From positions 1,794-11,318 of the forward strand of contig MIBD01000127.1 of the NCBI GenBank assembly GCA_001829395.1: a stretch of 9,525 nt of DNA. Reading direction: 5' to 3'. This DNA is from Spirochaetes bacterium GWF1_49_6. GTDB taxonomy: Bacteria > Spirochaetota > Brevinematia > Brevinematales > GWF1-51-8. Positions 1-5,332 of this stretch are shown here, piece by piece. Position 1 is the first letter of the stretch. Every line of letters starts with the position of its first letter. The notes under the pieces are model-generated. The model was given only the letters and a program-made list of their open reading frames with translations, did no database searches and had not been told where the DNA came from. Position numbers and translations under genes: made by a program.

Positions 1-114
1 GAGAAATGCTATCAGCTCGGATGCAATGTCTATATTACCAAGCCCGTTGAATTCGGGAAGTTCGCGGAAACTCTCATGCGTTTGGGATTGTTTATTCAGG
101 TGATAAAAGTATAA
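1..114 (+). CDS. Response regulator receiver domain, C-terminal fragment (5' end outside window)
   Basis: Frame 1 is open from the first base to TAA at 112-114 and gives 37 residues. The segment YITKPVEFGKF carries the conserved Lys-Pro at the end of beta-5 in receiver domains, followed by a final helix (ETLMRLGLF) that ends the protein soon after. This pattern is typical of single-domain, Rcp1/CheY-like response regulators, which take phosphate from a histidine kinase on an Asp that here lies upstream of the window. No output domain follows, so the protein probably works through protein contacts or phosphorelay. The next gene, a hybrid kinase, starts 31 bases downstream on the same strand with its own ribosome binding site, so the two are likely one operon and possibly partners. 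The domain assignment is fairly secure from the KP motif. Total length and partner are inferred. Confidence 0.82.
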   Translation, partial: EKCYQLGCNVYITKPVEFGKFAETLMRLGLFIQVIKV

Positions 115-145
115 AAATGGGGAATACGGCAAACGAGGTTGAGTT

Positions 146-3100
146 ATGCTGATATTAATCATTGAGGATGACCCGGGTATCTCCGAATTACTATCCCGGA
201 AGCTTCAGGAAACCGGGTTCGAAACGGAGAATCTTCAGTCCGGCGCTGAGGCCGTCTCCTATCTGGAAACCCATTCGCCCTATCTCATGATTCTGGATTA
301 TAGTCTTCCCGATATGAACGGATCGGAGTTCATCGCCGAATTGAAGAATAAGGGGATGACCATCCCCCCGTTTATAGTGGCTACCGGACAGGGCGACGAA
401 CGTATCGCGGTAGAGATGATGAAACTTGGGGCGCGGGACTATGTTATCAAGGACACTCTTTTCTTAGAAATCCTGCCCGGAGTTGTGAAGAAAATCGAGA
501 AAGAAATTGAAAATGAGCGGAATCTTCAGAAGGCGTTGGAACAACTTTGGATGAGTGAGAAGCTGAATCTAACTATCCTCAACGGAATATCAACCAATAT
601 TGCATACGTCAATACCGATCTTGAAATAATCTGGGCGAACCGGGCTGCGGCGGAATCGGTGAAAAAGACGCCCGAAGAAATGACCGGCCATCCATGTTAT
701 TTGTTTTGGGGTAACGGGATTGGTGATTGCGAAAACTGTCCGACTATCTTGGCTATAAAATCAAAAAAAACGGAACACAAGATCGTGACTACTCCCGATG
801 GGCGAATCTGGGATGAGAGCGGGGAACCTGTAATTGGCGCGGACGGCGACGTGATCGGTGTGATTGAAATTGCCCGTGATATTACGGAATATAGAAAGAA
901 AGAATCTCTGATACATCGGCAGAACGAGATGCTGAGGGGGCTTTTCGACAGTCTCGCCGAGGGGATTTGCATCATAAGCGACAGCGGTTTATTTATTCGA
1001 ATCAATTCCTATTTTACGGTGATTACCGGATATACGGATACCGATCTCAATACAATCGACGACTGGTTTAAACTGGCATTTCCCAAAATAGAATCCCGGG
1101 ATAGCGTCGTTAATGAATGGAACCAAGCGAAGGTAAAAGGCGAATCGGCCTATACAGAGTTTCGTATTACTTGTAAAAATGGGGATATAAAGGACATCGG
1201 GTTTAATGTAAGTTTTCTCTCGGACGGGATTTCGATTATCGCGTTACAGGACATCACCGATCGGAAGAGGGCGGAGGATGCTCTGCGGGAGAGCGAAAAC
1301 CGTTTCAGGATAGTGATGAAGGGGTCTCCTATCATATTTTCGTATTTCGACCGCGGACTGCGTTATACATGGATACAAAACCCGCATCCCGATTATGACC
1401 CCGAATCGCTATTAGGGAAGAGGGACGACGAAGTGGGCCAAGGCTCCGGGGTGCGGAAAATGGTACAATTCAAACAGCGAATCATCGAGAACGGGGTAGC
1501 CGCCAGAACCGAGATCACCCTGCCTCATTCCGACGGGGATCATACCTATGATATTTCCGCGGAGCCCTTGCTAAACGAGAAGGGTGAAATAACCGGCGGC
1601 ACCGCGATCGCGTTCGATATTACCAACCGTAAGAAAACCGAGGAGGCGCTCAGGGAGAGCGAGGAACGGCTATCATTAGCGGTCAATTCGGTCAAACTAG
1701 GTATATGGGAGCAGAATCTGCAGACCGGCGAGGTCAAATGGAATAATTATATGTATCATATTTATGGGGTGGATAAAAACGACTATACTGTCACGCACGA
1801 GAGTGTCATGGATTTCACTCATCCCGATGATAGAGAAAGAGTCCTGAAGGAAGTCGATGATGTAATGAAAAACGGTCAGGACTATGAGTCGCAGTTACGG
1901 ATTATCACGCCTTCGGGTGAGACGCGTTATATCCGCGCCTACGCGCATGTCTATGAATTTAATGACGGGAAACCCGCGAAAATAATCGGCGTGAACAACG
2001 ATATTACCGATCAGGTGAACGCGTACAATACGATTATCCGTAACCAACGCCTGAACGCTATCGGCGAGTTCGCATCGGGAGTGGCGCACGATTTTAATAA
2101 CAGTCTCGAATCCATCATGGGGAACATCGAACTCATGCTGCTGAATTCTGAAATTACCGAGGAGACCAGAGAGAATCTCACATCGATGAAAAAAAGTGTC
2201 AGGGACGCCGCCGCGAGAATTAGGAAACTTCAAAGCTTCAATAAGCCGGACGGCGGGCAGCGGAACTATACCGGTATTCAGCTGAATCAGGTGGTTATCG
2301 ATGTGATTTCACAGACCCGTCCGTTATGGAAGGATACCGCCGAGCAGAGGGGCGTCTTTTATCTGGTCAATAAAAACCTGAAAGATATACCGGTGGTCGA
2401 CGGCGACGAGAACGAGCTGCGGTCGGTGCTCTATAATCTGATTAAGAACGGTATCGAGGCGATGCCCAACGGGGGAACATTGGATGTAACGACGGAACAT
2501 GATAAAAAAGATGTGATAGTCAGGGTTTCGGATAACGGGATAGGTATGGACGACGAAACGGTCAAGAAACTTTTCCAGCCGTACTATACGACCAAGGGGT
2601 TCGAGCAGGGGAGGGGGCTGGGTATGCCCGGCGTCCTTTCCGTTATACAGGCGCACGGCGGGCAAATCTTTATCGAACGGACCGCGCCCGGCGAGGGTAC
2701 GGTGATTCAGTTCCGTCTCCCGGTATCCGCCGCGCAGACTAAGCCTGATAAAAAGGCGGAACAACCGCAGACACCGGCGTTTACGCTCAAGGTGCTCTGG
2801 GTGGATGACGAGAGTTCGATCCGAGTGCTCGGCCAGAAGAGACTGACAATGCTCGGGCACAACACGGATATTGCCGGTAACGGCGAGGAAGCGTTGGAGT
2901 TAATGAAGAATAATAGATATGACCTGATTATTACGGACATCGGAATGCCGGTGATGAACGGGTGGCAGCTTACCGAAAGGGTGAGGGCGGAGTACGGGGA
3001 CACGCTTCCTATCGCGATATTATCCGGCGGCGGCGATGATCAGGTTAACGATGAGAATGACCGGGGAAAGGCAGACTATTTCCTGAGAAAACCCATCGAG

Positions 3101-3148
3101 ATGAGCGATTTGACTGAGGTACTGAAAGAAGTTTCGGATCGAAAATAG
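146..3148 (+). CDS. Hybrid sensor histidine kinase, REC-PAS x4-HisKA-HATPase-REC, 1000 aa
   Basis: A complete multi-domain histidine kinase, with GAGG at 135-138 seven bases before the ATG. Residues 1-115 are a receiver (acidic E7-D8-D9, phospho-acceptor D51, T80, K102). Four PAS segments follow at about 140-250, 262-373, 385-495 and 505-625; three end in DIT and one in NDIT, the usual PAS exit motif. The HisKA H-box is GVAHDFNN with His648. The ATPase has an N-box (N764, N768), G1 DNGIG (796-800), an F-box near F810 and G2 GRGLGM (822-827). A second receiver spans about 881-998 (D887/D888, acceptor D931, K982). No membrane segment or signal peptide is evident, so it is probably cytoplasmic, sensing through PAS and relaying His to Asp. 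The first PAS contains a cysteine cluster (C184, C195, C198) that could bind a metal or redox cofactor. It probably shares an operon with the receiver gene upstream. The ligand is unknown. Confidence 0.95.
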   Translation: MLILIIEDDPGISELLSRKLQETGFETENLQSGAEAVSYLETHSPYLMILDYSLPDMNGSEFIAELKNKGMTIPPFIVATGQGDERIAVEMMKLGARDYVIKDTLFLEILPGVVKKIEKEIENERNLQKALEQLWMSEKLNLTILNGISTNIAYVNTDLEIIWANRAAAESVKKTPEEMTGHPCYLFWGNGIGDCENCPTILAIKSKKTEHKIVTTPDGRIWDESGEPVIGADGDVIGVIEIARDITEYRKKESLIHRQNEMLRGLFDSLAEGICIISDSGLFIRINSYFTVITGYTDTDLNTIDDWFKLAFPKIESRDSVVNEWNQAKVKGESAYTEFRITCKNGDIKDIGFNVSFLSDGISIIALQDITDRKRAEDALRESENRFRIVMKGSPIIFSYFDRGLRYTWIQNPHPDYDPESLLGKRDDEVGQGSGVRKMVQFKQRIIENGVAARTEITLPHSDGDHTYDISAEPLLNEKGEITGGTAIAFDITNRKKTEEALRESEERLSLAVNSVKLGIWEQNLQTGEVKWNNYMYHIYGVDKNDYTVTHESVMDFTHPDDRERVLKEVDDVMKNGQDYESQLRIITPSGETRYIRAYAHVYEFNDGKPAKIIGVNNDITDQVNAYNTIIRNQRLNAIGEFASGVAHDFNNSLESIMGNIELMLLNSEITEETRENLTSMKKSVRDAAARIRKLQSFNKPDGGQRNYTGIQLNQVVIDVISQTRPLWKDTAEQRGVFYLVNKNLKDIPVVDGDENELRSVLYNLIKNGIEAMPNGGTLDVTTEHDKKDVIVRVSDNGIGMDDETVKKLFQPYYTTKGFEQGRGLGMPGVLSVIQAHGGQIFIERTAPGEGTVIQFRLPVSAAQTKPDKKAEQPQTPAFTLKVLWVDDESSIRVLGQKRLTMLGHNTDIAGNGEEALELMKNNRYDLIITDIGMPVMNGWQLTERVRAEYGDTLPIAILSGGGDDQVNDENDRGKADYFLRKPIEMSDLTEVLKEVSDRK

Positions 3149-3150
3149 TT

Positions 3151-3176
3151 GGGTTTACGGGATAGACAGGTAACCC
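3151..3176. other. Weak hairpin after the kinase stop
   Basis: GGGTTTAC at 3151-3158 can pair with GTAACCC at 3170-3176 with one bulged T, just after the kinase stop codon. No T-run follows on the plus strand. Read on the minus strand, the hairpin is followed by a T-containing stretch (complement of 3141-3149), so it might slow transcription arriving from the aminotransferase. As a terminator this is weak. Confidence 0.25.
3156..3166. repeat. 11-base direct repeat TACGGGATAGA, left copy
   Basis: TACGGGATAGA occurs here and again at 3351-3361, 195 bases apart, each copy preceded by a GGG run. The pair brackets the two 56-base repeats. It could be a target duplication around a short inserted segment, or simply the edge of a larger degenerate repeat unit. 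Confidence 0.6.
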
Positions 3177-3182
3177 TGAAAA

Positions 3183-3238
3183 AGATTCCTAGACTGGCTC
3201 GGAATGACAGGAAAGGACAGATTCGGAATGATGGGAAA
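3183..3238. repeat. 56-base intergenic direct repeat, copy A
   Basis: This segment matches copy B at 3281-3336 with three mismatches in 56 bases (positions 3191, 3209 and 3232). It contains two internal copies of TCGGAATGA (3199-3207 and 3223-3231), 24 bases apart, each followed by a G/A-rich stretch ending in GGAAA or GGGAAA. ATTCC at 3185-3189 can pair with GGAAT at 3201-3205. From memory, motifs of the form ATTCCTCG...CTCGGAATGAC occur as dispersed intergenic repeats in several unrelated bacterial genomes. That family link is recognition only, not a search result. Confidence 0.85.
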
Positions 3239-3280
3239 GCTATCTATTCGATTTATGGAATATACAAAACATCCTTCGAT

Positions 3281-3336
3281 AGATTCCTCGACTGGCTCGG
3301 AATGACGGGAAAGGACAGATTCGGAATGACGGGAAA
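3281..3336. repeat. 56-base intergenic direct repeat, copy B
   Basis: Second copy of the repeat at 3183-3238, separated from it by 42 unrelated bases (3239-3280). The internal motif TCGGAATGA recurs at 3297-3305 and 3321-3329 with the same 24-base spacing, so the cluster has four motif copies in all. The stem ATTCC (3283-3287) with GGAAT (3299-3303) is kept. It lies between two convergent genes and contains no coding sequence I believe. Confidence 0.85.
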
Positions 3337-3349
3337 TCCGGCATCGGGG

Positions 3350-4606
3350 CTACGGGATAGAGACGAAATCCTCGGCGATTCCACCCGTGTTTTCGGAAAT
3401 GACGTTCTTAATCACATGGGATAGCCGCTCGATTCCAACTTTTATCTGGTCGTTCGACGCGAAACTGTAATTCAGGCGCATCGTATTATGCCCGCCCCCA
3501 TTTGGGAAGAACGGCTCGCCGGTAACATAAGCGACATTATTCTCGATCGCCCGGGGGAGCATGGTCAAGGCGCTCATAAACTCCGGCAGAACGAGCCAGA
3601 GGAACAATCCGCCCTGCGGCTTATTCCAGCGCACTTCCTTCGGGAAAAATTCCTTCAGCGCGTCGATCATCAGGTCGCGTTTCTCTTTATAGATGGTAAT
3701 GATTTCCTTGATATGCGGAAACAGAATATCGTGGTAGATCGCTTCGAATATGCAATACTGGCCGAAGTTATTCGTACAAAGGTCCTGCGCTTGTTTCGCG
3801 ATCGTCGCCTTTCGGATAATCTCCTCATGCGCGGCGATCCACCCGGTGCGGAATCCCGGCGCGAGAATTTTCGAGAACGTGCCGAGGTAGATTACCCGGT
3901 TCTCGTCGTCCATACTTTTTATCAGCGGTTCGCGTTTCCCCTCGAAACGGAGCAGGCCGTAGGGATCGTCCTCGATCAGGATGAGGTCGTGGCGGCAGAT
4001 AATATCGTATATCTTTTCGCGGCGCTTGAGGGGTATGGTCACGCCGGTCGGGTTCTGGAAGGTCGGCACGAGATAAAGAAATTTCGCCTGTTCCTTTCTC
4101 TGCTCCATATATTCGAGCTTGTCCTCGAGCAGTTCAGGAATAATACCCTGCTCGTCCAACGCGATTGCGCTGATCTGCGCCTCATGGGCCTGGAACGCCA
4201 TGATCGCGCCGAGATAAGTCGGATTAGCGGTCAGTACTTTATCGCCGGGGTTCAGAAAAATTTTCGATATCAGGTCAAGCCCCTGCTGGGAACCGTTGGT
4301 AATCATAATATTCGAGAGCGCCTGGGGCGCGCCGTATTGCTGACCCATACCCCGCGCGATAACATCGCGGAGCTTGTTATGCCCTTCGGTGGTCCCGTAC
4401 TGGAGCGCGTCGCGCGCGTGCGTTTGCATGACATGCTCGACTATCGGCTTCATTTTTTCTATCGGAAACGCGTCGGGGTTCGGGAGTCCCCCTGCGAAGC
4501 TGATCATATCGGGACTGTTCAGGAGCTTGAGCAGTTCGCGTATCTCCGACGACTTCATGGTATTGGAAGAGCGGGAATAAAGGTTGGCGTAAGTCGATTT
4601 TTTCAT
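3350..4606 (-). CDS. PLP-dependent class I/II aminotransferase (2-aminoadipate aminotransferase-like)
   Basis: Encodes 418 residues of a fold-type I PLP enzyme that moves an amino group between an amino acid and a 2-oxoacid. Visible motifs are SFAGGLPNP near residue 36, GSQQG (105-109), FQNPTG (183-188), DDPYG (213-217) holding the cofactor-binding Asp and Tyr, the Schiff-base lysine in GTFSKILAPGFRTGW (Lys246), and MRLNYS with Arg378 for the substrate carboxylate. This set matches the LysN/2-aminoadipate, aromatic and branched-chain subgroup; the exact substrate cannot be read from sequence. I chose ATG 4606 over the longer in-frame start at 4669 because GAGGTG sits four bases upstream and a good promoter lies at 4638-4666, which leaves the longer start upstream of the likely transcript start. 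No MocR-type DNA-binding domain is present. The last ~15 residues extend past the usual family end, and the stop lies in an 11-base repeat (3351-3361). Confidence 0.93.
   Translation of the reverse strand: MKKSTYANLYSRSSNTMKSSEIRELLKLLNSPDMISFAGGLPNPDAFPIEKMKPIVEHVMQTHARDALQYGTTEGHNKLRDVIARGMGQQYGAPQALSNIMITNGSQQGLDLISKIFLNPGDKVLTANPTYLGAIMAFQAHEAQISAIALDEQGIIPELLEDKLEYMEQRKEQAKFLYLVPTFQNPTGVTIPLKRREKIYDIICRHDLILIEDDPYGLLRFEGKREPLIKSMDDENRVIYLGTFSKILAPGFRTGWIAAHEEIIRKATIAKQAQDLCTNNFGQYCIFEAIYHDILFPHIKEIITIYKEKRDLMIDALKEFFPKEVRWNKPQGGLFLWLVLPEFMSALTMLPRAIENNVAYVTGEPFFPNGGGHNTMRLNYSFASNDQIKVGIERLSHVIKNVISENTGGIAEDFVSIP
3351..3361. repeat. 11-base direct repeat TACGGGATAGA, right copy
   Basis: Second copy of the motif at 3156-3166. 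It overlaps the aminotransferase stop codon (TAG on the minus strand at 3350-3352), so the end of that gene lies inside repeat-derived sequence. Confidence 0.6.
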
Positions 4607-4610
4607 TTTG

Positions 4611-4616
4611 CACCTC
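4611..4616 (-). promoter_or_regulatory. Ribosome binding site of the aminotransferase
   Basis: On the minus strand this reads GAGGTG, four bases before ATG at 4606-4604. It is the strongest Shine-Dalgarno match near the 5' end of this gene and decides the start in favour of the 418-residue form. Confidence 0.75.
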
Positions 4617-4637
4617 GTTTGCGAAAAGTCCTGCAAT

Positions 4638-4666
4638 ATTATAGGGGCGGTTCTAAAAACTATTAA
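4638..4666 (-). promoter_or_regulatory. Sigma70-type promoter for the aminotransferase
   Basis: On the minus strand TATAAT (4643-4638) matches the -10 consensus fully. TTAATA (4666-4661) matches four of six -35 positions, with a 17-base spacer. Transcription would begin near 4631, giving a leader of about 25 bases that includes the GAGGTG site. Confidence 0.65.
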
Positions 4667-4691
4667 CATTTATAACAATAGTATTTATAAA
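4663..4691 (+). promoter_or_regulatory. Candidate divergent promoter, plus strand
   Basis: TTAACA (4663-4668) and TATAAA (4686-4691) each match five of six consensus bases with a 17-base spacer. The -35 box overlaps the -35 box of the aminotransferase promoter on the other strand, so the two would compete. No plus-strand gene follows; the only downstream element is a hairpin with a T-run ending at 4745. The region is AT-rich, so a chance match is possible. Confidence 0.4.
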
Positions 4692-4708
4692 TCTTTATAA
4701 AACGCCCA

Positions 4709-4757
4709 ATGGTCACTTCCTTGCCGCCTTGAAAAGGCGGTTTTTAGAAGTGCCCAT
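4709..4757. repeat. 49-base imperfect palindrome
   Basis: Three nested stems share one centre: ATGG (4709-4712) with CCAT (4754-4757), CACTTC (4714-4719) with GAAGTG (4747-4752), and CCGCCTT (4724-4730) with AAGGCGG (4734-4740). They are separated by a single T/C mismatch and by an internal loop (CTTG against TTTTTA). Seventeen base pairs in 49 bases is far more than expected by chance. It could be a structured RNA, a protein site, or a small dispersed palindromic element. Confidence 0.7.
4724..4745 (+). terminator. Intrinsic terminator-like hairpin, plus strand
   Basis: CCGCCTT and AAGGCGG form a perfect seven-pair GC-rich stem with a three-base GAA loop, followed directly by TTTTT at 4741-4745. 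This is the classic layout for plus-strand rho-independent termination. Read on the minus strand it has no trailing T-run, so it does not suit the minus-strand genes on either side. It has no plus-strand gene to serve, apart from the candidate promoter at 4663-4691. Confidence 0.55.
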
Positions 4758-4898
4758 AGGTTTTTAGCCGGTTTTCGTCAAACGAATGAGCGTAAAGGAT
4801 TGAGAACAATACTGTCTGAATACAACGTATGCCGAGTCCTATACAAGCCGCCCGCTGTCCCGAAGAATAGTGCAGTGGTAAAACGCAGATAAATGCAT

Positions 4899-4917
4899 CG
4901 AAATAAGTAAAATTTCG
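4899..4917 (-). terminator. Weak hairpin downstream of the two-CW gene
   Basis: CGAAAT and ATTTCG form a six-pair stem with a seven-base loop starting two bases beyond the two-CW stop codon on the minus strand. The stem is AT-rich and no clear T-run follows, so termination here is only a possibility. Confidence 0.25.
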
Positions 4918-4918
4918 C

Positions 4919-5230
4919 TTATGCGCTCCGCAGGATCGAGATGATCTCTTTGGACGTTTTTAACGCGTTGCCTTCATCGGAAATGACTGTTTTATAGAAA
5001 TCGCACTCCATACAGTTGAAAATCTTTTGGGCGAAGGTTCCTTGGATTTTTCCGCCGCAGAGCGTACCGGTAACCGCCCAACAGGAACGCCCCCCGTTGA
5101 GGCCGCCGTTCAGCATATTTACCCTGGATTCCGCCGCTGCCGGGCAAATCCCTAGTTCCGCAGTTTTTGTCCCACCGGGTTCGCGTCCGCACTTCTTGAA
5201 TTCCCAACAGTTCATTTTTGCCATAGTCAT
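4919..5230 (-). CDS. Two-CW domain protein, small Cys-rich, function unknown
   Basis: A 103-residue soluble protein with seven cysteines (8, 14, 29, 50, 58, 73, 76). It shows the two hallmarks of two-CW proteins: NCWEFKKCGRE near the N-terminus and RSCWAVTGTLCGG in the middle, followed by GTFAQK and a CMEC pair. This spacing suggests a metal or iron-sulfur site, but ligands are not proven. Such proteins are found in many anaerobic or signalling-rich bacteria, alone or fused to sensors; the biochemical role is not established. There is no signal peptide. The start is uncertain. ATG 5230 is the longest, but ATG 5224 sits seven bases after a GGGG run and ATG 5215 lies just before the NCWEF motif; all three keep the whole domain. 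It lies 93 bases downstream of the helicase on the same strand and could be read through from it, since I see no strong promoter of its own. Confidence 0.85.
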   Translation of the reverse strand: MTMAKMNCWEFKKCGREPGGTKTAELGICPAAAESRVNMLNGGLNGGRSCWAVTGTLCGGKIQGTFAQKIFNCMECDFYKTVISDEGNALKTSKEIISILRSA

Positions 5231-5301
5231 ACCCCAGAAAATTATTCACCCCGCAATATGGCAAATCTTATATCAATACAGTAAATATGCGAAAATGTTT
5301 C

Positions 5302-5332
5302 CGGTATTCAGATATTTAGAATTTTAATACCG
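5302..5332 (-). other. Inverted repeat across the helicase stop codon
   Basis: CGGTATT (5302-5308) and AATACCG (5326-5332) are perfect complements separated by 17 bases, and the right arm includes the helicase stop. A hairpin could form in the minus-strand mRNA, but no T-run follows, so it may protect the 3' end rather than terminate transcription. Confidence 0.35.

Larger units (their letters stand above)
4607..4918. other. 312-base intergenic region with regulatory elements
   Basis: No protein gene is visible here on either strand. The lower part (4607-4710) is AT-rich and holds the ribosome binding site and promoter of the aminotransferase plus an oppositely directed promoter-like pair. 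Positions 4709-4757 are a long palindrome with a terminator-like core. GGTTTTTAG occurs twice, at 4739-4747 and 4759-4767, exactly 20 bases apart. In 4770-4898 I see nothing recognisable apart from a short tRNA D-arm-like string at about 4868-4889, which lacks the rest of a tRNA. Confidence 0.7.

Noticed and set aside
3183..3336. Two repeats separated by a 42-base spacer, resembling a minimal CRISPR array
   Set aside because: There are only two copies, each is 56 bases with an internal subrepeat, and there is no cas gene or AT-rich leader nearby. The sequence looks like dispersed intergenic repeats instead.
3149..3424. A 91-codon plus-strand reading frame directly after the kinase stop
   Set aside because: It is a translation of the 56-base repeats followed by antisense aminotransferase sequence. 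The repeated LARNDRKGQ- and LGMTGKDR-like peptides simply reflect the DNA repeat.
3488..4666. A 392-codon plus-strand reading frame opposite the aminotransferase
   Set aside because: It is fully antisense to a gene with complete catalytic motifs, its translation has no recognisable domain, and it has no ribosome binding site of note. It is a shadow of codon bias in the real gene.
3350..4669. A longer 439-residue form of the aminotransferase starting at 4669
   Set aside because: The extra 21 residues have no family match, and that start lies upstream of the likely transcript start set by TATAAT at 4638-4643. ATG 4606 has a strong GAGGTG site.
4709..4732. A possible leader peptide MVTSLPP just before the terminator-like hairpin
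   Set aside because: It has no ribosome binding site, no run of regulatory codons and no plus-strand gene downstream to be controlled by attenuation.
4861..4890. A tRNA D-arm-like string (AATAG, then GCAGTGGTAAAACGC)
   Set aside because: No matching acceptor stem, anticodon arm or GTTCGA T-loop follows, so it cannot fold as a tRNA. At most it is a chance match or an ancient remnant.
5016..5327. A 103-codon plus-strand reading frame across the two-CW gene
   Set aside because: It is antisense to a gene with a clear conserved cysteine pattern and runs into the intergenic gap without a recognisable domain.
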